A stretch of 64,000 nucleotides of DNA from Nereocystis luetkeana (lineage: Eukaryota > Sar > Phaeophyceae > Laminariales > Laminariaceae): contig JARUPZ010000002.1 of assembly GCA_031213475.1 (NCBI GenBank), forward strand, positions 5,465,049 to 5,529,048, in the 5' to 3' direction. Below the pieces are notes generated by a model that was not told where the DNA came from, did not search any database, and saw nothing but the letters and a program-made list of their open reading frames with translations. Below are positions 15,001 through 30,000 of the stretch, piece after piece; the stretch's first letter is position 1; each line of letters begins with the position of its first letter. A program made the position numbers and the translations under genes.

Positions 15001-18000
15001 AAAAGAGCACCGCGGGCGGTTGCCCTGCTCTGCACGAAAGGCTCCAACAACTGCCGTGGTACTAAGCAAAGAGGCTGTGGCATTTTGCGCTTTACGCATA
15101 CATGTGTGCCGGGGGGAGGGGGGGGGGGGGGCGAAGACAACCTGTGACTACGGGTGGATGTGGATATACTGAAAATCTCCAACGATATGAGCCGGAAATA
15201 GAGATTGCTCGTTAACGAAACATATAGAACAACAACAAAAATCACCGAACAACTCATATGTACGCACGTTAATGTTTATTTTACCGTGGCAACTACTCTC
15301 TGCGATGAGGTGCCGCGTCGATGTACAGGTGAATCAACGCGGGGGTAGTAGCCCTGGCCGAGAGTCTCCTGCTGATCGCAGCAGAGATGCCTCATTGATC
15401 CCAGATTACGTGCGAATTAAATCGACGGCGGAATGCTATAACAGTACATACAGTAGCTTATCTACCAGCTCTCGCCTTTCCTCTGCGCACGCGGTGCAAT
15501 TGAAAAAAAACGTCTCAGAGGTCACGTGGAAACTGTTCGAGCCCTCGTGAAAGGGGGGAAGGCCAACGTAAACTACGAAACCCGATCGGGGAAAACGGCA
15601 CTCATAGAAGCCGCGAGGTGTGGTCGAACGGCCGTCGTACGCGCCCTCATAGAGCTTCGGGCGGTGATCCCCTACAAGAATCGACGCGGCCAAACGGCGG
15701 TGTGGTGGGCCGAGAGACTCGGGCATCAGGACTGCTTGGTGCCGATGGCGAGGGAAGTCACGGCGGAGACCACTCTTCGGCTCATGTCTAGCCAGATAGG
15801 TGAGGACTTCCATGCCTTGGATAAATATATAGATAGATAATGATCTATATTGTAGATCGTCTACTGTGGCAGTCCCTCACCTGCTGCTGCCGTTGTGCGG
15901 AGGTCGTGCACGGGGGCCTGCATGTCGCAGATAGAGATCCAAGCCAAGAAGCATGTGCTAGAGGTTCACGCGGAGTATTCCTACGGGTCCCAAACCGGCA
16001 CCACGAGCTACAGCAGTAGATCATATATACGAGATTGAGAGTATACATATCTGCCTTGGAAGGATAATCGGCGATCAATCGGTCCGAGGTGTGAAAAGGT
16101 ACGAACATCTCGACGGATTTGTCAGATTTTTTCAAAAGGTTCAGGATAAGAAACAGCCATTATCGACATTCCACGCTACCCAGAAGGGCTCTTTAGGGCT
16201 CTTTGTGTAGACCAGGCCCCTGTATTTTGAGAACTCATACATTTTGGGTTCGGGGAGTCAAAGTATTTCTCCCCCCCCGCGTGCCCCCCCTCCCTTGTGC
16301 GATCGCGCTGATAAAAAAACACACACAAATTAGCACGCGGCGATGTTAAGGCGGTGCACTCGCTGGTGGAGCTGGGAGAGCCCTACAGGGACAACCATTG
16401 CAGACTCCTGGAGGGCGAGATAGACGCGGTCACGGGGGAAGTCGAGGCCGCCGCAAAGAACCTGCGCGAACTATCGGCTGTGCGTGACAAGCTGTTTCCA
16501 GAACTCGAGCAACTTAAGGTGGGGCCTATGACCACTCGAGTGTTGAAGCTCCGCGAACGATCGAAAATCGTGCGATACGTTGTTTTGGAGCTCGAAAAAA
16601 GTAATTTGGGCCGAGCCTGTGACTACACAACTATTGAGCTTGGTGAGGAATGACGGAATGCCACTTTTGTTTCCCGGGGGGGGGGGGGGGCGCCCGTGAT
16701 CACCCGTAGAGTCGTGAAACAACAGGCAAAAAATGCGAGCACATCCGTAAAACTACCTTCACTGCCGGTGCCTGCTATTGAATTAATTCAGGAGTCTTTA
16801 GCAGCGGGTCTAACCCGCCGTCAAGAGATACAAAGCGAGGCTGCACGAAGCGCTCGGGTCGACGGCAACAAGACAAAGCGATCGTCGTCGAAGCCCGCCG
16901 CCATTACCTCCCAGTCGCTGGCGGCGATGCAGAGTCGAGCACTGTGTGTCTTTCAGCGGAGCGTGGCGCGCCTTCAGGCGCTAACCGACGACGACTTCGA
17001 TAAAGTCGCGACCCTGAACCTGGTTTCGGGTAGTACGCTTCTTCTGGACGCCTCCGCTACCGCCGCTGTTCCTTCGCGCGGAAGCGGCAAGGAAACATCC
17101 CCTTCTTCCACTATCAACACGGGGGCCGGCAGCGAAGAAGCTAATCCTACCCCCAGCCTTTCCGCGCCTCGTTCGCGGCTCCTCTGCCTTCGAAGTCCCG
17201 GCAGCAGCGACGACAGAAACGCTACAAGCCGCGGCAATAAATGCACCGAGGAAGAGGCCGACCAGGAAGAGAGATCGATCGTGCCACTACTAGTAGGAGA
17301 GAACGCCTCCACAGAAGAAGCAGCACCGTTGGCAGATACCCCGCAGGCAGAGAATGCTTCCTCGTTCTCATCGTTTTCTGCCGGAGCCGTGTTGCGCGTG
17401 CTGAGGGCCACGGTGGTGGTGCTCGGCGGATGCGGCCTAGGACCTCTTCCGTCGGACAAGGAGCTGTGGGAGGCGGTAAAGCCGATGCTTGTGGACGGGA
17501 GCTTCAGGCACCGGGTCCGGCACTTTGACCGGCGAGTACGGACACTGAGTGCTTGGTGTGTCTTTTGCCCTTTAATAGCAAGGAGGAAGAGATAGGCTGA
17601 GGAGATAGGTACCTAGAGAAACTGGCGAGCCAATAAAACATTTATATGTAATACATGAAAAAAAACGTTATGAGCGCCCAAAATGTTGGAGGTGTGTGCC
17701 TCTGTTAGGAGTAGGAACGATGATCCGTCTCAAAAGGGATGCGCGGTCAATGGCCAAATCACTAAAAAAGCAACAAATGAGTGCTCCCCTTCCCCCCCTC
17801 GCCCCCTCGCCCCCCCCCCCCCCGCCGGCTCTGTGCTTCACGGTCAAAACCTTCCGCAAAACCGACAGGCGTGGGGTCTCTATCGGGGTGATGGATGGAG
17901 TGCGAGCGCTCTTAGCCATCGGCAACGAAGACGACGACCGCGACAGCGGCGAAATAAACTCAGGAAACCACCGGGTCGCGCTCAATGACACTGACCCCAC

Positions 18001-21000
18001 GACACCAAAGTTGCCGTCAAGAAGGTCCAAGGGGAGCCGCGCCGCTCTGGACGCTACCGCCACCGCTTTAGCCACCACCGCTGCTGCTGATTCTGTTTCT
18101 GATTCTTATTCTAGCACAGGCGTTTTAAAGAAAAACCGGACCTTAACAAGTGAAGGCAACGCCATCAATAAAGCGGAACGCGGTGAGGTTGAGGCGGTGG
18201 CTGGTACCCTCGCAGTTTGTGGGGAAGCCGTGAGTGCAAACGGCGAAGGAGGGGGCCGTGCTAGCAGTAGCAGTAGAAGCGCGAGTATCGGCATGAATAT
18301 TCATGGTGCTACCGCAGACAGCGAGGAGGAAGACGGTTCCGACCCGTGGGGAGAGGGTCACGGGGAAAGCGCATGGGGAAAACGCTCTGGCCTCGCCCTC
18401 ATCGAGGCGCTCGGGTCGTGGTGCGCTTCCGTGTCAGCGTACGACCGGCTGGTCCATCCCACGCCGGACAGCGCTGCTGGGCGGGCAGCGGAGGCCGAGA
18501 CGGAGTGGGACGATTTGGAGACGCGCATTGTGCGCGCGCGGTTGGACGTACAGCTGATGGAGTTCAGGTGGGTTTTCGGATTGCGGACGGAGACGGGGGC
18601 AGGGACGAGAGCAGGGTCGAGCGTACCCACGTTTGGCGCGTACCGCTTTGGACAGAAATGTAAGCACAGTATCATCTTCGTATTATTGCCTAAACAGCTC
18701 TTATATTCCCGTCCACAATGGCGCGGTTCGTTTATCGGTCGTGGCGCGCGGATATATATCTATCAAGAAAAAAACAATACACATATATATCTACGGCTCT
18801 ATCCCGAAGTGTGAGCACAATTTGCATACTAGTTAGTAGTGCACAGGGTCCTCATATTGCGAGAGAGAGCGGTATGTAGTAAACTGTGATAATGTTTTGG
18901 CTCTATCAATAGTCGGCTATAAGGAAAATACGAAAAGCCAAGGAGACGATAATTGTCCAGGAGGCGTACTCCTGAGAGTGAAACTTCCGACGAGTTGAGC
19001 TGGGGAGTAGAAAAAATCGTTTGAAAACATACATACCAGTATTCGTTGCCTCCTACAAAGAAAACAATGAAGTCGTGGGCACGATTTCGAGCCATTTGTT
19101 AATTAATTTCATTCACCCACGGATACCCTCTTAAATTTAAGTATCACCACGCAAAGCGTGGAAACGTTTTTTTTTCAACCCCAAAACACAAATACCGGGA
19201 AATGGCTAGCGGTTTTTTTTGTGCAGTATCCAAACTTAGAACCTCCACCATTTATCCTGTATACAAGTATACCACTCTGTTCGATAATGCAAAGATATTT
19301 AGGTGTTGAATATTAGTACCACGTTTTTGGGCAGATTGGCACCACTTTGGCCGTGAATATAATATACGTTTGATATTCATATCAGGCTCGAAATGTGTTT
19401 TATGTTCCCGGACAGAATTGGAATATGCTTCGGCAGCGCGGAGCGGAAGGCGATAAACGGCACGGCCAAGCGTCTCTATCCTTATTCAGTTTCGGCATAA
19501 TTTCTGTCACATTCCGCAACTCTCTCCGCGCGTCCCCAACACTTATCGTATCGAACAGTCTCCAGCTACTGTCGAAGGAGATAGCACACGCCACAGCTTC
19601 TGCGGAGTATCTATCCCAGAAACATGGTTGGGCGGAAGGCAGACTTGCGGTGGCGCGGCTCCTCTCCCTCGTTTCTCCAGCGGGGCACTCCTTGGTGTCC
19701 TGGGCCGCTGCATGCGGCCAACTGGAAGTTGTGGAGATCCTCATGGACCACGGTGCTACCGCTGAGCTCGGCGATGAGGTCCGGACCGTCGCATCCTCGA
19801 TCATACAGGTTCGTATTCGGGCGTGAGATAAGGGGGAACTTACTTGCTAAGATTCGAAGCGTAGCGTCCTGTAGTCACGCCTACTCCCCGACATTTGTAT
19901 AGACGAAGCCACCCAGGGGTTTAGAATCTCGTGTGATATTAACTTCGGCCTAAGCGTTGTGCCGAGAGAAGGCAAAAAGTGGTCACACGAGATTGAACTG
20001 AACGATGTAACTTGCTGTATAGCTGCACAGTCTTGTTGAATAATCAGGGGACATTTTTTTAATCCAGCACTAAATGTGCACGCGTAATCCGTTGTAAAAG
20101 CCGTAGCAGAACAGCCCAGGAAGACAAACGTCAGACACGAACCTCTGTATGTGATGTATCTGAGAAACTTCGGTGTTGTCTGTCGCGGAACCGGAGGTCA
20201 TTCATCTCCAAGAGTCGAGACGTCACGACAAAAAAAAAAACGATATGGCGGCAGAGAGGCAAAACGCAAGAGGAACCGTGCTGCCGCTGTAATGGTTAAA
20301 CTTTTGAGCTAAAAATGGTTGTCACATGACGAGGCGGGGCTCTTCAACCGAAGAGCCTAAGGATATTTAGGGCCTACCCCTGTCAGGCAAGAGCCTAAGA
20401 ATATTTAGGCGCTTCCCCTACAAGGCAAGAGCCTAAGAACATTCAGGCGCTACCCTCATAAAGCAATCTAAGAGTATTTAGGCGCTACTGTGAAGGTGTT
20501 ACCTACTGAGCTATAGGGGTAAAAGATCGATCGATTACCCAGCCCAGGGTAATCCTTATAACACTCTCCCCCCCTCTACACGGCGGGATTTTTGGGGCGT
20601 CGGAACCGTATACGTCCGTACGCTGACCTACCCGCTTCGTTTCATTACCTGGGGAACCAGGGAGATGTGTTTTTTAGGTGTGCACGCGCAAGCGCTTCTG
20701 TAAAAGAAATGTTCGAAGTGAGGTTCGAACCCGTGACCTGGACGACGTCAAATGTCAAGGTGTTACCTACTGAGCTATAGGGGTAAAAGACCGATCGATT
20801 ACCCAGCCCAAGGTAATCCTTGTAACACTACGTCTATAGGGCAAGAGCCTAAGAACATCTAGGCGCTACCCTTATGAGGCAAACACATCGTCAGAGGAAA
20901 CACCCCACACGCCCTCCCCCCCCAAACCCACGCTGTTCCGCGCCGCCGCCGTTTCGTGGCAGAGCTTCTACCGTTTCCGGAGGCAAATGAGACAAGCATC

Positions 21001-24000
21001 TTCCTGCTCCGCCGAAAGCATCAAAGGCGATAACGGGCGGGGGGGAGAGGTGGTAGCGGCGGCGGGTACGAGCAGCCCACCCCCGCCGCCGCTACTGCCG
21101 GAAGGAAGGCTAGCGGTACTGAGGAGGCGGATGGAGTACACGATGGGAATGATAGGGAAACAAGCGACGCTGGCGCGGCTGAGGCGTAGCCGGCGGCTGC
21201 CTTTCACAGAGGCCGCCTACAACGGACATCAAGAGGTTTTGCAGGTGACAAAACTGTTTTTTTATTTGATGATGTTTTTCTGTCTGCCGCGTGTTCGTGA
21301 GATAGCGCAGGTCATATGTTGCATAAAAAAATATAAAGCATCTCGGCTGTGATATCGAGGATTACGTCGAAGCTTGTCTGCAAGCTGTGTGTGATTGCTT
21401 TGATCGTGCGTACTTCGCGCTGATCGTATATATGGGGGCGGGAAAACCGGGAGAGTCAACCAGCTATATAGCATCGGCTTATTCTTCTCCCGGTAGGCGC
21501 CGTAGCATCACACGGCTTTATAAATATGGTGATTGAAGGTCAAGGACAGGGCCGGGGATTTTGTTCTGGGGATTGGAGAGTGATTAATGCTCGCCCCTCT
21601 CGGCTTGCGTTCAAAGCATGCAGGCACTTTGTTTCATGTTATTCGATTGTAAAGTTACCGTTTAGTAATTCCATCCTTGTGGCCTGTCTCGACTTCCTTG
21701 GCCTGACTATGCTTTGAACAAACACGGCGCGTCGTTTGTGTGAGTGCCTCTCGTCAGCGTCGACGGGCACCGTACCGTTAGCTGCATCAAAGAGCTCGGT
21801 GGTAGCTCACCGGCCCCCGCCCAGCCACCGCAAGACCTCCACACACTAAAGTGAATATGAATCGTAGTATTGACAAACTGAAGTCAAACCAAGTGGGTTA
21901 AGACAACGAACGGCATGGTTAGCATCTTTGAGAACTGCAATCCCGTTTTGGGAGAAGCCACTCAAATTCTAAGTAGCTTGTTCCGAAAACGGAAGTGCAG
22001 TCCTAAAAGGGTCAACACCGTTTCCTCACCACGCGTTATCCCTCGTCACCCGTCCCCCCCCCTCCCCTAGGGTGCAGCTCACCCTTCATACGAATCGCCC
22101 AACACCTCACGGAGCTCCGCGCTTTGTGCAAGCAGTGTCTGCCTGGTCGGTGAAAACCCGACGTGCTCCGTCCCGGCATTGTAGGGATGCGAGGGTCTAT
22201 GGCCATACAACTACGGCCATGCATGATAAGGAGTACACCCCCCCCCCCCCCTCCCCCACCTATTATTATAGGTTGGGTTGGCGTCGGTTGGCAACGAAAC
22301 TGTAAAACATGCCCTTAATTACGTGAGCTAGACAACCAGGCTACCGCTTTTTTGTTTTTGGGCGGTCGGTCACAGCTGGTTGTCGAGTTAGATCGTTTGT
22401 GCGAGGTGAACAACCTTTACTCCGCACTAGTGGGAATGATCGTATCACGTAGTGTTTACGGTAAGGCACCCAAGAGGCAGTTTCATAGTGCTCCCATTGC
22501 TGTCTCTGGAAATTCCTACAACGGAATTGAATCAACTCATTGAAGCTGTCATTCATCTGCAAGTCCGCCTCAAAATCGTTTCTTAGTAGGATGCCTCCCG
22601 CCTTTCATGCGACTCGCCAGACACCTCACGGCGCTTCGCGTTTCGTGCAAGCAATGTCTGCCTGGTCGGTGAAAACCCGACATGCTCCGTCCCGGCATTA
22701 TAGGGGTGCGAGGGTCTATGGTCATACGACTGCGGCCATGCATGAGATCGAGTACATATATCCTATCGAGTACACCCCCCCCCTCTCGTCGTTCTCTGAC
22801 TAAGCCTCCAAGCCTCAAACTCCTAAAACCCCTCTACAGTTTTTCCGGCGGCGGCGAACGGCTCTTTTCGGCTTGTCGCGCACATGGCTCTTCCCTAGCA
22901 CCCCGCCACCGTTCGCTCCTCTCGGGGACGGCACCCTCGGCAACTACGTCCTGGACGCACCCCTGAGCGTCGCTGACTGCGCGGAGTTGGGTTGCCGCGA
23001 CCGTGGGTGCAAGCAGCGCGTCGCCAAGCGGGGGTGGGTCGGAGAAATGGAGGCAGGCAATCGTTTCGGGGCGACGATAAGGATCGCTCGTACCGTCTGG
23101 AGGGACATCACGTTGGTGGCGGCCATGGGCAGGGAGGAGAAGGACAGGAGGAGAGCGCTGCGCGTAAAGGTTTGTGGTGTGCGCACTTTTGTGAGTTTGA
23201 TTCGATTTTCCATGTTGTGTTTTCATACCGCGTGCTACGGTGGTGGTATAGGGGTGCAGGTGGGGGCAGGACCTATCTTGTCTGAAAGCTCTTCACCTGA
23301 GATGAAGGTCTTCGTGTTTCGCCCATTTAGACCGCACTGTACATGAGCCTGAACTTGAGTCCAGCTCCAAGTGTTTTGTCCCCATATCGAGACTGCAGTC
23401 CTACCAGGGGCGAACTCCTATGAGCAATCCCCCGTGGTCTACTATAGATGTCCTGCTGAGGACCGCTTTTGAGGTGGATTTTCTCGCATATATACGTGGA
23501 TGACAGCGTCAATTCATTGATTTGTTTTGTGGTGTGGTGGGAGGGGGGGGTGTCCATTCGCGTTTTTAGGCTTTGTGTACCTACTAAACAGGTGCTTCAC
23601 TTTGACTACAGTAGTAGTTAGTTACGCACCACCCGACAATGATGGAGAGGTTGTTCCTATCCCCACGTGGACGAGCTCCTTCAAAAAATAAAAAATCGCG
23701 CTAAGCACTCACCAGCAGGGAGTAACGAAAAGGGAAGCGATCGGAATTAAGCAGAAATAATTAAATTCCTTGATGTCGGTACAGTATTAGCGGGAGGTTT
23801 TCTGGACGTGGGGGTGACAATGTTCTGAGCGCGCCAACTGAAGAAAATACTTGTGTAGCTCGCGCCAACTGAAGAAAACACTTGTGTAGCTCGGCAAGGC
23901 GCGCAAACGCACCGACTCCTGCGGGGCGTGTTTTTTTTTTTACCTGGTATCTTGTTTTTGCTTTTCTTTAACGCAGGTGCAAAAAGGAGAGGACCTGGTT

Positions 24001-27000
24001 AAAAGCATGGACGATGCAATCGAGGGTGGCTACCTCAACGCGCCGGAGATAGTCGCTCTATGTCAGGCAGGTCGCTCGTTTCGTGTCGTGTCGTTTTGTT
24101 TAGGTTTTTTGGTTTTTGGTTGATGGTCACTTTTGCTTTCCGGGTCTCTGGACAAAAGCCGTGGGTAGTCACAGGTAAATACCTTCATTTTTGCCGTGCA
24201 GGGGGTTCAGATCTCTACCGCTCGTCGATTTCATCGAGTTTCGCTAACTCGGGGCACTCGAGCTTTCCGCTATGAGACAAGGGCACACAAAATACTTCAT
24301 TTTTATGTTCTACGGGAAGTTGCCGGGATCTGAACCCCAGCCCTCATACGCTTACTCAACAGTTTCGAGGTCAACCACTGGACCACCCTGGCGACCGTTG
24401 CATGGCCTCGATTGCCGACTTTCTTGTTACAGCCTGCCGTATATACTTTGTTCAAACGCGCGCGTTAATTTAAGCAACGCCTCCATTCGCTCACCACCGA
24501 TGCGGCGGTGTGGGTTGGCTGCTCTTGCGAAACGCCACCACGTCACAGGCGGGGTCTTCGATTGACCGAGAAACGACGAGCGGCAAGACGGCGCTCATCA
24601 GCGCCGCGGAGGAGGACCCGCACTCGCTAGAGCACGAGTGGGTGAAGAACGAGGAAGGATGGGAAGTGTTGGCGGTCGCGTTTCTTCTGGACAGACGCAT
24701 ACACCGCCCGAAGGTATGACGGTATTCCGGAGTACACCAGGGGTGCTTGTGGAGGATGGGAACTGCCTTACAATTCGTAAAAAGAAAGGATGGAAGGGCG
24801 CGGGGGGGAGGGGGGTGTGTGCTCGTTGTCATGCATAGCCGTAGTCGTATGACCATGGCTTGCGCATCTCTCCTACGATGCTGGGACGGAGCACGTCGGG
24901 TCCTCAGGGGGGAGCGGGTGCTACACGTCACCCGACAGATGGGTGCAGTACGAGACGATAGTGGCAAACATTTTCGTTCGCAGCGGACTGCTTAATATCA
25001 CTACGGTGTCTAGGTCATACTCCATCTTAAAAAACATGAAGGCCCCTATGTGTATGCACCACATTTGGTTCTGATCCCTATTACTATGTTATAACTATTA
25101 CAGGGGGGCATATTAAATAGGACCTACGGTGCAGACAAAAGCCTCTATATTTCGCTGTTTTTACTGACACTCTTTGATCCTATTTACTATGGTTTCCCGT
25201 AATATCACTGGATGTTATAATTACTATCTTCCCCCGCGATAGGATAAGCGCCAACATAAAATGTTGGTTAGGAGATAGATGGACCACCGATGGCGAAGGC
25301 GCTTTACTGGGCTACCGCTGACACGAGCAGCCGAAAGCAAAAGCTAAAATATGTCTATACCTACGCAGCACACGTATATAGTACGAATATACCTATGCAG
25401 CATTATTTTTAATCACTAAATTTCCTTCCTATACAATGACTTCAAAACACACAATGATGAATCTATTTTTACCCTTTTCTGTTCGAATTGTTTCACAGTA
25501 TATAGAGCGAGCGTTAACACAGAGAACGTTTTCGACCCGTATGGCGAACTTCTCTACCCCTTCAACTTGCACTCCCTTCTCTCTCGCTGTATCGTCTCTC
25601 GATGACCAACAACTGCGCCTCTTCTCTCTCTCTCGCTGTTGCTTTGTCGTTTCTCGACAACCAACAAACAGATAAATTACGAATCGCGAGTGACGGGGCA
25701 TACGGCGCTCACCCGCGCGTGCGCCCTAGGCCGGCTCGAGACCGCCGAAATCCTCCTCGATCGCGGAGCCGACATCAACCGCCTCCCGAAGAAACGTCGT
25801 CTGACAACCCCACCGCCGTGCCTCGCTAGCCCTTCCTCTCCCCCAAGGGGGGGGATAGCGACGACAGCGCTGCAGGGGGGGGAGGCCGGGGAGAGGGGGC
25901 AGCCACCACCTCTTGTTGCCGCTGCTGCTGCGGGTCACGCGTCGATGGTCAGGCTGCTTCTTGAGCGCGGAGCCGACCCGGAGGTTCGAGACGAGGACGG
26001 AAATACGGCGGAGGATGTGGCAAAGAGCGGGGCGTTCGTAGAAGTTCTCGGAGAGCTCGCTCGGGTAAGAAATGTTGAGGAGTTGGTGGGTGGTTGGGTG
26101 GGTGGGTGGGTGGGTGCGTGAGGCTCGGATGTGGACTAAACTTGAGAGTGGGAATAACCTTTTTAGGGCTGCAGTCCCGTCTTGGGGGACAAACCACTCA
26201 AGTTCTAAGTAGTTGGCTCCCCAAAACACGGGATTGCAACACCACAAGGGCACATAGGATGAACCGAATACGACAAGAATCGTAGATTTCACTCGAATAA
26301 CGGCATAGATAGGCTCGTGTCCTTTACGGGGGGGGTCGTTTATACCAGGTAGCTCCTGGAATACCCTCTTGAGGCTCCTTCTTTTCGTCACTTGAGAAGC
26401 TCTCTTGGTACCCTCACCCGAAAAAAATGATAAAATAATTTTTAAATAAAGATGAACTCTTCCATCGCCCAGGTATCTACACAAAGAAAGAACAAAAAAA
26501 AATGCTAAAAAATAAAGGGGGTTCCGACGGGTACTGCTGAATAATTTCCCTCGGTTTGGGAGCCCCCATCAATCAGAAAGTTTATTTTTCCAAACAAATG
26601 AATGCAATGCGTACCTCTATCTTAAGCACGCTTTTTTTTATGTAAAACGTGTATGGGATGTGCAATACGCGAGTAGAACCAGCAACTCTTATATATCACC
26701 CTACTTAAAATAATACCAAAACACGTTACTTTTTGTATCTACTCGAGGTATTGCTGTGAACATAGCAACGTAAACCCCGCTTCCGTCATCCCTCCCCACT
26801 CCGTCACCCTTCCCCTTTCTCCGCTGGCGTTAATTTCGTGGGCGTTGCAATGAAGAACAAAGCGGGTTTCCTCGGGGTTGCAGTGGAAGCGCGCGGAATG
26901 GCTAACCCCCCAGTCCCCTGCGGGTGGGGGTGCGGGAAGCTGGTGGCGACGGGTCGAGCAAAGATCGAACACGAGGAAGAATGCACCCACCGAGAGGTGA

Positions 27001-30000
27001 TATGTTTGCTGCAGCTGCCGAATACCTTTCTGACGAAATCGATCATAATCGTGGGGTTACTCACGGCTGGGGGTCGGAGGAGTGGGTACCGTATCATTCT
27101 CGCAGCCCTTGTGTTCGACACGGTCAAAGCGCTTAAACGAACAGCTATAAAACGCACACTTTCTCGAATAAGAAATCCGGCCTGCACCCGCTTTCCTGTT
27201 TTTTGTTGGGTGCCCGGTGCGTAGTCTGGTCTTATAATAAACAAGGAAATCGTGGGCGCCTTGTGTCTTTTATCACCACCGCTTGTGATGAAACACCGTC
27301 CTGGGCCGCTGAGCGAATACCCCAAGGCCTAACATACCAGCGACATGCATATGCAGCTAGCTGTATGTCCTCATACGGGGGAACCTAGTTAACAGGACCT
27401 ATGGTGTACATAAAAACCTATATATTTAACCATTTTTACTAACAATATTTGGTCCTGTTAACTATGCCCCCCCCCGTAATAAGGCCTCCACTAGCCTTGC
27501 CTTGCCCTTCGTGTTCCTGAGCCTCGGGCATCACGACCGTTTCAGAGGTGGCGGGGACCCCCACCCCTTGCATCAAATGGGCAAAAAACAACAACGTTGT
27601 GGAGACATTGAACAATGTAGCAAACCACCTCATGGTGTCCGCAACCTCTCAAATTGGTACGCCTAGTGGTGTGCTACGTTGTTCAACACCTACACAAGGG
27701 CGTTTTTACGCCCCCATTGCGCAAGCGGGGGGGGGGGGGTATCTCTCGGTCACCTGTGTTGCTGTACTTTCTTCCAAGCCGGGCTGTGACCTGCAGGCAC
27801 GACGCGGGCGGTGGTATACCGATTGTTAACCACCGCAGAAGCCAGCAGAACTGGAAAACGTGACAGCACCCTCCCTATTGCGGGCCCTGCATATAGGTTC
27901 TGCTTCTCTCATGGGCCCAGGTCCTTTCCACCCGGTGGTGCAGTACGCACGTATAAATACCGACGTGTGTGCGGTCGTTTTTTTGCCTCGGCAGGTCGAT
28001 TGTGTACACTCCTGTGGGGAATACCGCCTTCAGCAGCGACAGCTGGAACGACATCTGGCGGAGACGTGCCGCCTACGCCCCGTGGTGTGTAGTTCGCGAT
28101 GCGGCATGTCCGTGACTGCTGAAGACTATGACCACCACCAGGCAAGTGACCTGCTTTACGAATAGAATGACCCAGGGAGACGCGAACCAAGGCCTACGTC
28201 TCTGGACGGAGATGTAATGACTGTTTGGTATCCATACGATGTACCACAAAGATTCTTACGTTCATGCCCAGGGGGGTATGTGACCGAGTCGCGTGTGATA
28301 CTTAGCCTCAAGGCCGCTAAGATGAAGTGAAGTGGAAGCGAAATCTAGCATGCCTGGGCGCTTTTCTGACCTCTCTTTCCTGCACCACGGCGGAGGTCGC
28401 GTTTCGACTTACATAGGGGGCGATGTTCGAGTTTTGTTTTTATGTTTCGCCTTATGTCGCGGTCGTGGGACACGGTGAACACAACCGATTCGGGTAGCAA
28501 GGAGGTGGGGCTGGTATTTTTGTCAACCAGGGGCCTGAATGCAGTTGGCTGTTGTGCAAAAGAAGGCGCCGGTGACTTGTTTTGTCGACTGCAGTAGCCG
28601 CTCAACCATCACGACCTCGAGAGGTTTGCCATGTCTTTCAATTCCTCGCTATTACAGGGGGTTCTAGGATTCAGAACCAAAAGTGGTGTGTCAATTTAGG
28701 GGGGGAAACGAGTTTTTTGTTTGGTTCCATCGCGGGTTCCAATTAGTAACCCCATCTCGTAATAGTTGGCTGTGTCTTGCAGTTTCACGCCTAATAGTGT
28801 CCCCTTCGCCTCTCCTCCACCCCTTTCACATCGTTTTACCACGGCGAAAGCGCAGGCGACCGTCTGTCTGATGCGTTAATTGCTGTCCCCACCCCGAAAT
28901 AGTTAGCTGCGCATCACAGTTTCACACCAATCGTGTTCCCTTCGCCTCCCCTCCATCGCTTTGACACCGTTTCCCACGCCGAAAAAGAGCAGGCGACCGT
29001 CTGTCCGATGCGGCCGGTGGTCTGTCCGGCGTGCAACAACAAGGTCGTGAGGTCGGCCCTAGAGAGGCACCAGCTCGAAGCGTGCCCGCAGAGGATGGTG
29101 CTGTGCAAAAAAGGGTGTGGAGAGAGCGTGCCCGTGTCGGGCATGCTTCGCCACCTTCACAAGGTTGACCAGAATGGCCCATGCTTACAAGTATCACCGT
29201 ATGTTACGCGCGCCGCTGTACTTTCATGTACGAGCACCAGCACCAGAAGCGTTGTTGCTTATGCCCACCGGTGTGGAACTGACAATGGTGGGGCGGGCGG
29301 AGTAAGTCTAAAACATGCTTGCCATCTTGCGGAAGGGGGTGGATTCGTTCGGCAACGGTGCCGACGCAAGAAAATAATCTCCTCCTCCCTACGCATACCA
29401 CCCGACAGCTCACCCCCCGTCTCCAGTCTGTTGGTGCGGAACCCCGTGCTCGTACTTTAGTCATGCCGGTGCTGGTGCACTGCACGTACATTTGTGCTCC
29501 CGTTCCTAACAGATAACGTGACAAAGTAATGGGTTAATTGCAGTGAGCAAAATAATACGGTACCTGGCTTAACGTTTTTGCCTGCACTCTAACCGGTACG
29601 AACGCGGCGCGCTTTCCTCGCCTCGTTGTGTTTCCCGGGCGTATGCTCGGTGCATTGATTGCACGTTGTTGGAGCAGACATGTCCGCTGATGCGCGTGTC
29701 TTGCCGGCTGGGCTGCGGTTCGAACATGTGGCTAAAGATGCGAGCGGTTCACGAGGACTCCCTGTGCAGTGAGCGCCTTGTGGAGTGTAAATGGGGGTGC
29801 GGAGATACTATAAAGGTCAGACGAATAAGAAATCGGCCCGAGAGGGTACGTATCTCCCCCCCCCCCCCCCTCCCATTGCTGTCTCTGGAAATGCCTACGC
29901 CGGAAATTAAATCAACTCATTGAAGCTGTCATCCATAAGCAAGTCCGCCTCACAAGCGGTTCTTAGTAGGATGCAGCTCACCCTTCATGCGACTCGCCGG

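Noticed and set aside
16974-17459. 161-residue minus-strand frame
   Set aside because: Antisense shadow of the low-complexity exon 16712-17555; Ser-rich by composition only.
20700-20790. A functional tRNA gene on the minus strand
   Set aside because: Boxes A and B are clear, but the acceptor stem does not pair and the sequence is part of a repeated SINE.
24285-24400. A second functional tRNA gene on the minus strand
   Set aside because: T-arm and D-arm motifs are present without a paired acceptor stem; read as a SINE head.
25726-26484. 252-residue frame on the minus strand
   Set aside because: It is the antisense of the strong ankyrin exon at 25672-26064 and shows no splice or domain signal.
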